From Devosia sp. (GTDB taxonomy: Bacteria > Pseudomonadota > Alphaproteobacteria > Rhizobiales > Devosiaceae): a DNA stretch of 64,000 nucleotides. Shown one piece after another: positions 9,317 to 18,166 of this stretch. Both the position numbers and the translations under genes were made by a program. Each line of letters starts with the position of its first letter. The first letter of the stretch is position 1. The stretch spans positions 1-64,000 of the forward strand of contig NZ_JANQAH010000002.1 in the NCBI RefSeq assembly GCF_024707125.1. Direction: 5' to 3'. Below the pieces are notes generated by a model, which was not told where the DNA came from, made no database searches, and saw only the letters and a program-made list of their open reading frames with translations.

Positions 9317-9532
9317 ATGCATCAAATGCTCACTTTGCCCAGCTTTCTTGGCTTTCTCCTGCCCCTCCCCGCCGCTCTCCTGCACCAGCAGGACGCCTCG
9401 GAACCCAAGCGCCGCCGCGCCATAAGGGCACTTAATCTCTCCCATCACATCCTTCAGGATGTCGGTCTCGACGATCTCGAAAATCCCGCCGACGATCCGC
9501 GCTGGGTACAGCGTCCCGATCTTGAGCGCTGA
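9317..9532 (+). CDS. Small DUF1127-like protein
   Basis: A 71-residue protein divergent from the LysR regulator. The first ~25 residues are hydrophobic. The C-terminal half, RRRAIRALNLSHHILQDVGLDDLE, resembles the LSDHLLKDIGL core of DUF1127 proteins, which often sit beside GcvA-like regulators. TAAGG lies upstream of the ATG. The family link is by eye only. Confidence 0.55.
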   Translation: MHQMLTLPSFLGFLLPLPAALLHQQDASEPKRRRAIRALNLSHHILQDVGLDDLENPADDPRWVQRPDLER

Positions 9533-9569
9533 GGCTTGAGCTTTGCCGTCGACGGGCTAAAACAGATGC

Positions 9570-10043
9570 ATGTCCAAGACCACGCCCGCCACGCAGGCCC
9601 TCATCAAGGCCGGCATCAGCTTCACCCTCGCCAATTACGACTATGACCCGAATGCAGAGCGCGTCGGGTTGCAGGCCGCCGAGGCCATGGGCGTATCGCC
9701 GGGCGAGGTGTTCAAGACGCTGATGGCCGAGCTCGACGGCAAGCCCATCTGCGCCATCGTTCCTTCCGACGAGGAAGTGAACATGAAAAAGCTCGCCGCC
9801 GCTCTCGGCGGCAAGTCCGCCCACATGATGAAGCCGGCAGATGCCGAGCGCCTGACGGGCTACAAGGTCGGCGGCATCAGCCCCCTCGGGCAGCGCAAGC
9901 TCGTCCCCACCGCGCTCGACGAAATGGCCCAGCTCTACGACGAGATTTTTCTCAATGGCGGTCAACGGGGATTGCAGATTCGCATCAAGCCGGACGATCT
10001 CGTCGCAGCGCTCGAATGCGTTGTCGCGGATTTGACGCGGTAA
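9570..10043 (+). CDS. ybaK: YbaK/EbsC-type Cys-tRNA(Pro) deacylase
   Basis: A 157-residue member of the YbaK/ProX editing family, which hydrolyses Cys-tRNA(Pro) mischarged by prolyl-tRNA synthetase. Visible family features are EVFKTLMAEL, the conserved lysine in EEVNMKKLAAALG, and the GYKVGGISPLGQRK loop. Full length for the family. It stands alone between the small DUF1127-like gene and repeat A2; no strong ribosome site is seen. Confidence 0.9.
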   Translation: MSKTTPATQALIKAGISFTLANYDYDPNAERVGLQAAEAMGVSPGEVFKTLMAELDGKPICAIVPSDEEVNMKKLAAALGGKSAHMMKPADAERLTGYKVGGISPLGQRKLVPTALDEMAQLYDEIFLNGGQRGLQIRIKPDDLVAALECVVADLTR

Positions 10044-10106
10044 GCGTCACAAGCGCGGCATCCCGCGGGAATTCGGATTTCCGCACCGCAAGACCCCACC
10101 CCACCA

Positions 10107-10175
10107 CGTCATTCCCGCGAAAGCGGGGATCCCTGTTTTTCGCGCAAGGAGATTCCCGCTTTCGCGGGAATGACG
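10107..10175. repeat. Palindromic intergenic repeat, family A copy 2
   Basis: Same arms as copy 1 (CGTCATTCCCGCGAAAGCGGG and inverse) around a different centre. It lies between convergent ybaK and the DUF1127 gene. Confidence 0.9.
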
Positions 10176-10236
10176 CCGGGGGATGGGAGGGCTTGGGAGG
10201 GGGGACGGAGCCACACGCTCGACATCACCCCAGAAA

Positions 10237-10264
10237 AGACAAAAGGCGCCCTGGAGGACGCCTT
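10237..10264 (-). terminator. Terminator of the DUF1127 gene
   Basis: On the minus strand, stem AAGGCGTCC / GGGCGCCTT with a TCCA loop (one T-G pair) is followed by TTTTGTCTTTT. Confidence 0.75.
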
Positions 10265-10291
10265 CATCTTACATACCGATTTGCCTAAAAC

Positions 10292-10438
10292 TTAGGCGGA
10301 GTAGGTACCGCGAGCAATCGACTTGATGTCGGAGCGGGTGATGCCCAGGTCGTTCAGCTGGCGGCTGTCGAGCGAGTTGAGCTCGCGCAGGGTGCGCTGG
10401 TAACGGGCGAAATCGGCGATCTTCTTTGCAATGTTCAT
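10292..10438 (-). CDS. DUF1127 small basic protein
   Basis: A 48-residue protein with the DUF1127 core LNSLDSRQLNDLGITRSDI. Its start is set by the internal ATG with GGGGAACC upstream. Related short proteins in alphaproteobacteria take part in RNA turnover and stress or phosphate responses; no role is shown here. It has its own terminator and a free upstream region (10439-10632), so it is probably monocistronic. Confidence 0.88.
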   Translation of the reverse strand: MNIAKKIADFARYQRTLRELNSLDSRQLNDLGITRSDIKSIARGTYSA

Positions 10439-10632
10439 TTTGGTTCCCCTTCGTTTGATGACCTCTATGTAGACCGGAGGGGTCGTGATTAGTAGATGGA
10501 CCTTCTGCACATCCGTTATGCACTGGACGCACAGAAATGAGGCATATGGTTCATATTCGGTTTAGGTAGGTTTTCCGCCAATTTCGCCGACGCCACGACT
10601 GGTACCGATCTAATTCATTGTAACAAAAAGCA

Positions 10633-10666
10633 AAAATCGGATTCCGCGACCGCAGAACCCGATTTT
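10633..10666 (-). terminator. Terminator of cydABX
   Basis: Stem AAAATCGG-x-TTC / GAA-x-CCGATTTT lies ~35 bases after the cydX stop. On the minus strand it is followed by a T-rich run (TTTTTGCTTTTTG). Confidence 0.75.
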
Positions 10667-10699
10667 CTGATTTTTGACCAAATGGTCAGGACCCATGCG

Positions 10700-10831
10700 C
10701 TAGCGGGTGGTCGGCTCCCGCCCTTCCTCGCGAGCTATGCGTCTATCCTCGCGCATTTCGAACCACATGGCATTGAGAATGCCAAAGGTGCAGGCAAGCC
10801 CGAGGCCGAGAATCCAGGAAAAATACCACAT
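10700..10831 (-). CDS. cydX: CydX, small subunit of cytochrome bd oxidase
   Basis: A 43-residue single-helix membrane protein, too short for most ORF calls. It begins MWYFSWILGLGLACTFGILN, the CydX/YbgT signature (MWYFxWxLG), and continues AMWFEMREDR. It lies 11 bases after the cydB stop in the same direction. CydX stabilises the haem groups of the CydAB oxidase in the inner membrane. The charged tail (residues 26-43) is a little long but in the family range. Confidence 0.92.
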   Translation of the reverse strand: MWYFSWILGLGLACTFGILNAMWFEMREDRRIAREEGREPTTR

Positions 10832-10841
10832 CGTCTCTCTC

Positions 10842-11990
10842 CTAGTAGGCGTTGGGGTTCTTGTTGAGGCTGGTTGAAGTCACCGGACCGCGCATCACCC
10901 GGAAGACATAGCCGGTATAGAGAATGATGATCGGCAGGAAGAACGCGGTCACCAACAGCATGATGAACAGCGTCATATGGCTTGAAGACGCATCCCAGAG
11001 CGTCAGCCCGGCCTGCGGCACCGTCGAGGATGGCAGCAGGAACGGGAACAGCGACAGGCCGGCGGTGGAAATAATGCCGAAAATGCCGGCGCTGGTCGCC
11101 AGGAGCGGAATGAGCTTCCAGCGAGCATTGAGCCCCAGCACCGCCAGCGCCAGACCGGCAAAGCCGATCACCGGCGCTGCGATCATCCAGGGATAGGCGC
11201 CGTAATTGCTGAGCCAGCCACCACGCACCAGTTCGACGGTCTTGGCGAGCGGGTTGATCGGGGCATTGGGATCGACGGTGCTGGTGATGACATGACCATC
11301 GATACCAAAGGCCACCCAGACGCCGCCAAGAGCAAAGAGCACGATCGTCCCGAGCCCGGCCCAGATGCCTATCGTCCGGGCCCGCTCGGCCAGCAAGCCG
11401 TCTGTGCGCCCCACGATCACCGACGCGCCCTGTGTCACCAACATCCCCAAGCTCACGAGGCCACAGAGCAGGGCAAAGGGCATCAGCAGCATGAAGAAGT
11501 TGCCGGTATAGAAGGCACGCATCGTATCGTCGAAGTGGAACGGCGCGCCGAGGATCACATTGCCCACCGCCACGCCGAAGATCAGCGAGGGCACTGCCCC
11601 GCCGATGAACAGTGCCCAGTCCCAGGTCGCCCGCCAGCGGGCATCGGCGATCTTGCCGCGGAACTTGAACCCCACCGGCCTGAGGATCAGGGCCAGCAAG
11701 ATGACAATCATGGCGAGGTAAAAGCCCGAAAAGCTCACGGCGTAGAGCGGCGGAAAGGCGGCGAAGATGGCACCGCCGCCCAGCACCAGCCAGACCTGAT
11801 TGCCTTCCCAGGTGGGGCCTACGACGTTGAGCAGAACACGCCGCTCGTCATCGGTGCGCGCCGCAAAGGGCAGCAGCGCGCCGACGCCGAGATCGCGCCC
11901 ACCCATGATGGCAAAGCCGATCAGCAGCACACCGAGCAAGAGCCACCAGATAAGCCGCAAGGTTTCATAGTCGAGTGGAATGGTGCTCAC
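10842..11990 (-). CDS. cydB: CydB, cytochrome bd oxidase subunit II
   Basis: A 382-residue polytopic membrane protein, partner of CydA in the high-affinity quinol oxidase. It uses a GTG start inside GTGA, overlapping the cydA stop, with AAGGAG 8 bases upstream, so translation is probably coupled. It shows WEGNQVWLVLGGGAIFAAFP and GFYLAMIVIL, as in E. coli CydB. One oddity: the early loop that reads DGFD-xGVG in E. coli reads GGRDLGVG here, losing the first acidic residue. The frame is otherwise intact. Confidence 0.95.
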   Translation of the reverse strand: MSTIPLDYETLRLIWWLLLGVLLIGFAIMGGRDLGVGALLPFAARTDDERRVLLNVVGPTWEGNQVWLVLGGGAIFAAFPPLYAVSFSGFYLAMIVILLALILRPVGFKFRGKIADARWRATWDWALFIGGAVPSLIFGVAVGNVILGAPFHFDDTMRAFYTGNFFMLLMPFALLCGLVSLGMLVTQGASVIVGRTDGLLAERARTIGIWAGLGTIVLFALGGVWVAFGIDGHVITSTVDPNAPINPLAKTVELVRGGWLSNYGAYPWMIAAPVIGFAGLALAVLGLNARWKLIPLLATSAGIFGIISTAGLSLFPFLLPSSTVPQAGLTLWDASSSHMTLFIMLLVTAFFLPIIILYTGYVFRVMRGPVTSTSLNKNPNAY

Positions 11991-13588
11991 GATCCGAGCT
12001 CCTTGGTAGCGGGAGTGGCAGGCAGTGCGGCGACAACAAAATCGTCGGCGTCGGGGCTATCGGCGAAGGTGTAGTCTTTCGGTCCGGCTTTGACGATTTT
12101 GACCATCAGCATGATCATGATGATGAACAGCACCGTGTAGAGCAGGGTGAAGAAGGTCAGCGAAATCACCAGGTCCCAGAAGTTGAGGGTTGAGGCGGCG
12201 TAGAAGGTTGGAAGCACCCCTTCCACCACCCAGGGCTGGCGGCCGAATTCGGCGATGAACCAGCCCGACTCGATGGCGATCCATGGCGTCGGCAGCAGGA
12301 AGAAGCTCAGCCAGAGCAGGTTCTTGTTGCTGTCGAGTTTCCCCGTCGATGCCTTCCAGAACCAGAACGCGAAGAAGGCGATGAAGAAGAAGCCCAGACC
12401 CATCATGATGCGGAAGGTCCAGAACAGCGGCCAGACATCGGGCACGGTGTCCTCGGCTGCCATGGCGATTTCCTCGTCCGTGGCATTGCCGACGTCTTCG
12501 CGATACTTCTTCAGCAACAGGCCATAGCCGAGATCGGCCCAGTGCTCGTCAAAGACCGCACGCGCCGCCTGATTGGTGCCATCGGCCCGGATTTCTTGCA
12601 GCGCATCATAGGCAATCATGCCCGAGCGGATACGCGTCTGGGCATGCAAGGTCAGTTCCTCGATGCCCTCCAGTTCCTCGTCCAGCGATCTCGTCGTGAT
12701 AAGGCCGCCGACCCAGGGCACCTGGATCGAGAAGCTCGGCTCGCCACCATCGGCGCCTGGAATGGCGATGACCGTCCACGGGGCCGGCGCTTCCTCGGTA
12801 TGATAGCTCGCCTCAAGCGCGGCGATCTTCATCTTCTGGTGCTCGGTCGCGACATAGCCGCTCTCGTCACCCAGCACGACGACCGACAGCGCCCCGGCAA
12901 GACCGAAGCTGGCTGCCACCACCATCGAGCGCTTGGCGATTTCCACATGCTTGCCGCGCGCCAGATAGAAAGCCGAAATGGCAAAGATGAACACCGCACC
13001 GCAGACATAGCCCGCGCTGACCGTGTGCACGAACTTGGCCTGTGCGACCGAGTTGAACAGCACCGCCATGAAGTCGGTAACTTCCATGCGCATGGTATCG
13101 GGATTGAACTTCGATCCAACCGGGTTCTGCATCCAGCCATTGGCAATGAGGATCCAGAGCGCCGAGAAGTTGGTGCCGAGCGCCACAAGCCAGGTGACGA
13201 CCAAGTGGCCTACCTTGCTCATACGGTCCCAACCGAAGAAGAAGAGGCCGACAAAGGTGGCTTCGAGGAAGAAGGCCATCAGCCCCTCGATCGCCAGCGG
13301 CGCGCCGAAGACGTCGCCCACATAGTGGCTATAATAGCTCCAGTTCATACCGAACTGGAATTCCATGACGATGCCGGTGGCCACGCCCATTGCAAAGTTG
13401 ACGCCGAAAAGCGTGCCCCAGAAAATCGTAGCCTTGCGCCAGATTTCGCGCCCCGTCATCACGTAGACGCTCTCCATCACGGCCATCAGCATGGATAGCC
13501 CGAGCGTTAAGGGAACGAAGATGAAGTGATACATGGCGGTGGCGGCGAATTGCCATCGCGAGAGTTCTACGACAGTCATGTCGATCAT
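11987..13588 (-). CDS. cydA: CydA, cytochrome bd oxidase subunit I
   Basis: A 533-residue haem-bearing subunit of the bd quinol oxidase (haems b558, b595, d) in the inner membrane. The start at 13588 is chosen with AGGACC upstream; another ATG lies three codons on. Hallmarks are the N-terminal SRWQFAATAMYHFIFVPLT with its haem-ligand histidine, FFLEATFVGLFFFGWDR, a long quinol-binding Q-loop (~residues 250-390) and GRQPWVVEGVLPT. First gene of cydABX. Expression is likely raised at low oxygen through the FNR box at 13671-13684. Confidence 0.96.
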   Translation of the reverse strand: MIDMTVVELSRWQFAATAMYHFIFVPLTLGLSMLMAVMESVYVMTGREIWRKATIFWGTLFGVNFAMGVATGIVMEFQFGMNWSYYSHYVGDVFGAPLAIEGLMAFFLEATFVGLFFFGWDRMSKVGHLVVTWLVALGTNFSALWILIANGWMQNPVGSKFNPDTMRMEVTDFMAVLFNSVAQAKFVHTVSAGYVCGAVFIFAISAFYLARGKHVEIAKRSMVVAASFGLAGALSVVVLGDESGYVATEHQKMKIAALEASYHTEEAPAPWTVIAIPGADGGEPSFSIQVPWVGGLITTRSLDEELEGIEELTLHAQTRIRSGMIAYDALQEIRADGTNQAARAVFDEHWADLGYGLLLKKYREDVGNATDEEIAMAAEDTVPDVWPLFWTFRIMMGLGFFFIAFFAFWFWKASTGKLDSNKNLLWLSFFLLPTPWIAIESGWFIAEFGRQPWVVEGVLPTFYAASTLNFWDLVISLTFFTLLYTVLFIIMIMLMVKIVKAGPKDYTFADSPDADDFVVAALPATPATKELGS

Positions 13589-13670
13589 GGCAGGTCCTGC
13601 CTTGCTGCTGCTAGGGATGGCCGGGAGGAACCACCCCATCTCCCCATGAACCCGGACTGTGCTACCCGCC

Positions 13671-13684
13671 TTGATGTAGATCAA
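13671..13684. promoter_or_regulatory. FNR/FixK box between cydA and cydD
   Basis: TTGATGTAGATCAA matches the FNR consensus TTGAT-N4-ATCAA at all ten fixed bases. It is almost midway between the cydA and cydD starts (about 83 and 80 bases). On the plus strand TTTAGA at 13705-13710 could be a -10, which puts the box near -40, the class II activator position for cydDC. The minus-strand -10 is weak. Confidence 0.88.
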
Positions 13685-13763
13685 GGTTCATTGCGCCAGC
13701 GCAATTTAGAGTGCAAAACGTGGCCCTCCGGAATCGGCCCTGTTCCGACTAGAAGATCTGCCC

Positions 13764-15485
13764 GTGACACCCCAGGAAAAAGCTGCCGGCAAGGCTCTGT
13801 CAAAACTGCAACGCCATGGCGGCATTGCGCTTTGGCTGGCGATCGGCCTGCCGCTCGTCTCCGGCGGCCTGCTGGTCTGGCAGGCCTCCAGCCTTGCCAA
13901 TGTGATCGGCCGCGCCGTGCAAGGCGGCGAGACGATCGACGCACTCCTGCCGACCGTCGGCATCATCCTCGCGCTGCTTGTTTTCCGCGCCGGCCTTTCG
14001 GCACTGGGCGACTGGCTCGGCACGCTCGCGTCCGAACACATCAAGCGCGACCTGCGCGAGGCACTCTTTTCCTCGCTCCTTGCCCGCTCTCCCCGCCGTC
14101 AGGATCAGCCCGCCTCGGGCGCCGCCGTCACCGCCATTGTCGATCAGGTCGAGGCACTCGATGGCTTTTTCGCCCGCTACCTGCCCGCCTCGGGCCAGGC
14201 GGCCCTGTTGCCGCTGGTGTTCGGCGCCATCATCCTGCCGCTCGATTGGGTCGCTGGCCTGCTCTTCCTCGTCAGCGCGCCGCTCATTCCGCTTTTCATG
14301 GCGCTGGTCGGTTGGGGCGCGCAGGCGGCCACCGACCGCCAGGCCCAGGCTCTCACCCGCCTTTCCGGCCGTTTCGCCGATCGGCTGCGTGGCCTTCTCA
14401 CCCTCAAGCTTTTCGGCCGCGAAGCCGCCGAAGTGCATGGCATCGTCTCAGCCAGCGAGTCGCTGCGCCGCCGCACCCTAAAAGTGCTCGCCATCGCCTT
14501 CCTGTCCTCCGCCGTGCTCGAATTTTTCGCTGCCCTCGGCGTTGCCGGCGTCGCCCTTTATCTGGGCCTCACCTTCATCGATTTCCTCCACTTGCGCTCA
14601 TCGCCGCTGACACTGGAACTGGCGCTGTTCCTGCTCCTCATGGCGCCCGAGGTCTATAATCCCCTGCGGCTCCTTGCCGCGCACTACCACGACCGCGCCT
14701 CCGCCAAGGCCGCCCTCGTCGAAATCGAACGCCAGCTCGGCGCCCTCCCTTCAGAGGCAACGCCCCTCGCCGACATCGCCCCTCGCCCCGGCAAGGCCAT
14801 TGCGTTCGATCTCACTGGCGTCACACTGCGCACGCCCGACCGCCAGCGCGTCGTCCTCGCCGATACCGCGCTCAAGATTGCCGCCGGCCAGCACATCGCC
14901 ATTCTCGGCCCCAGCGGCCAGGGCAAGTCGACCCTGCTGGAAGCCCTTATCGGCCTCCGCGCCGCCGAAGGCGAGATCATGCTCGATGGCCGCGCTCTCG
15001 ATAGCTGGCCCGAGGAAGAGCTGCGCGCCCGCACCTTCCTCCTCACCCAGAAGCCGCGCCTCCTTCACGCCAGCGTCGCCGAAAACATCGCCCTCGCCCG
15101 CCCCGGCGCGAGCCGCACTGAGATCGAGCTCGCCGCCGAGCGCGCAGGTATCACCCAGTTCGCCGCCGCCATGCCACAGGGACTCGACACCATCATCGGC
15201 GAAGACGGCATCGGCCTTTCTGGCGGTCAGGCCCAGCGCGTTGCCCTCGCCCGCCTGTTCCTCCGCGATGCCGGCCTCATTCTCCTCGACGAACCCACCG
15301 CCCATCTCGATGCCGAACTCGAAGCCGAAATCATGTCGGCCATCATCGACTATGCGAAGGGCCGCACATTGATCGTCGCCACCCATTCGCAAGCGGTCGC
15401 CACCCGCCTCGACAAGGCCTGGCGCATCGCGGGCGAAACCCTGCTGCCGGTCGCCCTGCCTGCGCATAAGAAAGGTGTCGCATGA
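13764..15485 (+). CDS. cydD: CydD, ABC exporter subunit for bd oxidase assembly
   Basis: A 573-residue fused membrane/ATPase half-transporter, likely with a GTG start. Residues ~1-310 are transmembrane. The ATPase domain has GPSGQGKST, LSGGQAQRVALARL and LLDEPTAHLD. CydDC exports cysteine and glutathione and is needed to assemble cytochrome bd. The gene is divergent from cydABX and overlaps cydC by four bases (ATGA). Confidence 0.93.
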   Translation: MTPQEKAAGKALSKLQRHGGIALWLAIGLPLVSGGLLVWQASSLANVIGRAVQGGETIDALLPTVGIILALLVFRAGLSALGDWLGTLASEHIKRDLREALFSSLLARSPRRQDQPASGAAVTAIVDQVEALDGFFARYLPASGQAALLPLVFGAIILPLDWVAGLLFLVSAPLIPLFMALVGWGAQAATDRQAQALTRLSGRFADRLRGLLTLKLFGREAAEVHGIVSASESLRRRTLKVLAIAFLSSAVLEFFAALGVAGVALYLGLTFIDFLHLRSSPLTLELALFLLLMAPEVYNPLRLLAAHYHDRASAKAALVEIERQLGALPSEATPLADIAPRPGKAIAFDLTGVTLRTPDRQRVVLADTALKIAAGQHIAILGPSGQGKSTLLEALIGLRAAEGEIMLDGRALDSWPEEELRARTFLLTQKPRLLHASVAENIALARPGASRTEIELAAERAGITQFAAAMPQGLDTIIGEDGIGLSGGQAQRVALARLFLRDAGLILLDEPTAHLDAELEAEIMSAIIDYAKGRTLIVATHSQAVATRLDKAWRIAGETLLPVALPAHKKGVA

Positions 15486-17137
15486 CTGTCTTTGCCATGC
15501 TCGCCCCGCTCTTCCGCCGCCGCCTCGGCGCGCTCTCCCTGGCGCTGCTGCTCTCCTCCATCGCCCTTGCCGCCGGCATTGCCCTCCTCGGCACTTCCGG
15601 CTGGTTCATCACCGCTACGGCACTGACCACGCTCGGCCTGGGCTTCAATCTCTTCGTGCCGTCCTCACTGGTCCGCGCCTTTTCCTTCATCCGCATTCTC
15701 GCCCGCTATGGCGAACGCTTCGTCGGCCACAACGCCACCCTGCGCCTCCTCTCGGACCTGCGCGGCTGGCTCTTTGCGGCGCTCTTTCCGCGCTTGCCGC
15801 TCTCGGATCGTTCCATTCGCCATGGCGACCTCGTCAGCCGCCTGACAGCTGATGTCGACGCGCTCGACGTCGCCTTCCTCGTCGCCATCGGCCCCATGCT
15901 CGGCGCCCTCCTCATGGGCATGGCGGTCACCGGTGTACTGGTCGTCTTCCTGCCATCCGCCGCCCTCATCTACGCGCTCGCGGTTGCCGGCGCCGTCTTC
16001 GTGGTTCCCGCCGCTCTCGTCATCTCGTCGCGAAAAGTCGGCCGCGAGGTTGTCACCGCCGCCGCCGACACGCGCATATCCGTCTACGACGCCATCAGCG
16101 GCCACGCCGATCTCACCATTCTCGGCGTTCTGGGCACCGCCAGAGACCGCTTCTCCGCCCTCGCCCGCCGCCTTTCCGAGCGCCGTCTCACCCTCGCAGC
16201 CCTGACCGGCGCCGCAGCCATGGCCGTGCAGGTGCTGGCCGCCCTAGCATTGGTCGGCACGCTCTGGGCCGGCCTCGTCGCCCATGAAGCTGGCACGCTC
16301 GACCCGGCCGTCTTCGTCGGCCTCGTCCTCGCCGTCCTCGGCAGTTTCGAAGCCACCGCTGTCATCATCCGCAGCGTCGGCAAATCTGCTGCTGCCCTTG
16401 CCGCTGCGGAACGCCTGACCGCCCTCGCCAACCTGCCCCCGGCGATCATCGACCCGGCCCAGCCCCTGCCCTTCCCCGAAGGCCAGAAGATCGCCTTTTC
16501 CGACGTGCATTTTTCCTATGATAGCGGCGCGCCCGTTCTCAACGGCGTCACCCTGAGCATCACCCCCGGCGAACGCATCGCCATCACCGGCCCCAGCGGC
16601 GGCGGCAAATCCACGCTTCTACGCCTGCTGCTGCGTCTCAACGAACCGCAATGTGGCGACATCCGCATCGGCACCACCGCTCTGCACGACATCGCCAGTG
16701 CCCAAGTCCACGCCCATATGGCGCTCCTGAGCCAAGATAGCCCCGTCTTCATCGATACGATCCGCAACAACCTGCGCATCGCCCGCCCCCTCGCCGACGA
16801 CGAGGCAATCTGGGCCGCGCTCGAAGCGGCAAAACTCGACAAATTCGTTGCCACCCTGCCCGATGGTCTCGACACCGTCCTCGGCGAATCCGGCCGCACG
16901 CTCTCCGCCGGCCAGATGCGCCGCCTCTGCCTCGCGCGTACGCTCCTCTCGGATGCGCCGATCATCCTTCTCGACGAACCAACCAATGCGCTCGACCGCG
17001 CCAATGAACTAAGCTTCTTCGAAACCCTCGCCGAAGCCACAAAGGGTCGCACGCTGATCATGGTCACCCACGCCGCCATTCCTGAGGGCACAGTGGATCG
17101 GGTTTTGGAAATGCGGAATGGCAAGCTGTCTGGCTGA
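15482..17137 (+). CDS. cydC: CydC, ABC exporter subunit for bd oxidase assembly
   Basis: A 551-residue partner of CydD. It has six predicted membrane spans (LGTSGWFITATALTT is typical of CydC), then an ATPase domain with GPSGGGKST, LSAGQMRRLCLART and LLDEPTNALD. The signature reads SAGQ rather than SGGQ, which is frequent in CydC. Translationally coupled to cydD by ATGA; ends before repeat C1. Confidence 0.93.
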   Translation: MTVFAMLAPLFRRRLGALSLALLLSSIALAAGIALLGTSGWFITATALTTLGLGFNLFVPSSLVRAFSFIRILARYGERFVGHNATLRLLSDLRGWLFAALFPRLPLSDRSIRHGDLVSRLTADVDALDVAFLVAIGPMLGALLMGMAVTGVLVVFLPSAALIYALAVAGAVFVVPAALVISSRKVGREVVTAAADTRISVYDAISGHADLTILGVLGTARDRFSALARRLSERRLTLAALTGAAAMAVQVLAALALVGTLWAGLVAHEAGTLDPAVFVGLVLAVLGSFEATAVIIRSVGKSAAALAAAERLTALANLPPAIIDPAQPLPFPEGQKIAFSDVHFSYDSGAPVLNGVTLSITPGERIAITGPSGGGKSTLLRLLLRLNEPQCGDIRIGTTALHDIASAQVHAHMALLSQDSPVFIDTIRNNLRIARPLADDEAIWAALEAAKLDKFVATLPDGLDTVLGESGRTLSAGQMRRLCLARTLLSDAPIILLDEPTNALDRANELSFFETLAEATKGRTLIMVTHAAIPEGTVDRVLEMRNGKLSG

Positions 17138-17162
17138 CTAGGCCGACACTCTCCCGCCCACG

Positions 17163-17238
17163 ATCGTCACCACCGGGCCTGTCCCGGTGGTCCATGCGAA
17201 GGCAAGATGGATTGCCGGGACAAGCCCGGCAATGACGA
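17163..17238. repeat. Palindromic intergenic repeat, family C copy 1
   Basis: Arms CACCGGGCCTGTCCCGGTGG and ATTGCCGGGACAAGCCCGG lie within a GTCA...TGAC frame. It sits between convergent cydC and the FNR gene. Other copies are at 27543 and 45938. Confidence 0.88.
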
Positions 17239-17259
17239 CCAAATAGGTCCTGTAGGCCC

Positions 17260-17982
17260 TTACCCGCAGCGCAGCCGCAACTGTGTCAGGTCCTTGATGC
17301 TGACATGCCGATAATTGGCAATCTCGATCACCTTCTCGGCCTTGAGCTTGGTCAGCTGCCGGCTCACCGTCTCGATGGTCAGCCCCAGGAAGTCAGCAAT
17401 ATCCGCCCGACTCAGTGGCAGATCAAAAGTCGCCAGCGCCGTTTCTTCCGTGGGATCGATATGCGTCGCGAGGAGATACAAAAAGCTCGCGACCTTTTCG
17501 CTGGCCGTTTTGCGCCCCAGCGTCACCATCCAGTCGCGCGCCTCGTCGAGTTCGCGCAGCGCCTGCATCATGATCCGGTGTTCCACCGGGCCACCTGCCG
17601 ACATCAGCGCCTCGAGCGCGCTTTTGGGGATCATGCAGAGTTCGACGTCCGAGGCCGTTTCCGCCGTCACCCGGCTTTCGCTGGCAAAGGGCCGGCCCAG
17701 CAGATCGGGCGCAAATTGCAGGCCCACCACCTGCTGGCGCCCGTCTTCGAGTACCTTGGTCAGTTTGACCACCCCGCGCAGCACATTGGCATAGGAAGCA
17801 ATCGGCATGGCATCAGCCATGATTTCCTGGCCCGGCTCGCGACGCACGCGCCGCGTATGCTTGGAAATGGCGAGCAATTGCTCGGAGGTCATTGCCCCAC
17901 AAATCCCCTGGTGCCGCGCCTCGCAGCTTTGGCACAGGATCGGCAATTCAGAGTTGTGGATGTCTTTGCGAACCGTCTGCAT
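17260..17982 (-). CDS. FNR-type oxygen-sensing transcription regulator (FnrL/FnrN-like)
   Basis: A 240-residue Crp/Fnr-family regulator. Cysteines 17, 20 and 28 (CQSCEARHQGIC) plus Cys116 match the four ligands of the FNR [4Fe-4S] cluster, so it should sense oxygen directly. The recognition helix carries ETVSR, the E-xxSR pattern that reads TTGAT half-sites. AGGAG lies 8 bases before the ATG. Next to cydDC and a perfect FNR box, it is the obvious candidate regulator of the bd oxidase genes. No FNR box was found in its own upstream region. Confidence 0.92.
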   Translation of the reverse strand: MQTVRKDIHNSELPILCQSCEARHQGICGAMTSEQLLAISKHTRRVRREPGQEIMADAMPIASYANVLRGVVKLTKVLEDGRQQVVGLQFAPDLLGRPFASESRVTAETASDVELCMIPKSALEALMSAGGPVEHRIMMQALRELDEARDWMVTLGRKTASEKVASFLYLLATHIDPTEETALATFDLPLSRADIADFLGLTIETVSRQLTKLKAEKVIEIANYRHVSIKDLTQLRLRCG

Positions 17983-18166
17983 GGATCAAGCTCCTGACAG
18001 CGCATGAAATAGGCTGGCGGCGCTTCGAATATAATCAGGAGATTTGTCGCTGTGCCAACAGGTCGCATAGGCGAAACCACATTTGTTTTCCGCGCGTGCA
18101 CAATTACCGCGCTTTCTTCGTGCCGGGGGCAGCAATGCCAATGGCAAAAAGATGCTTCTTCGCCTA

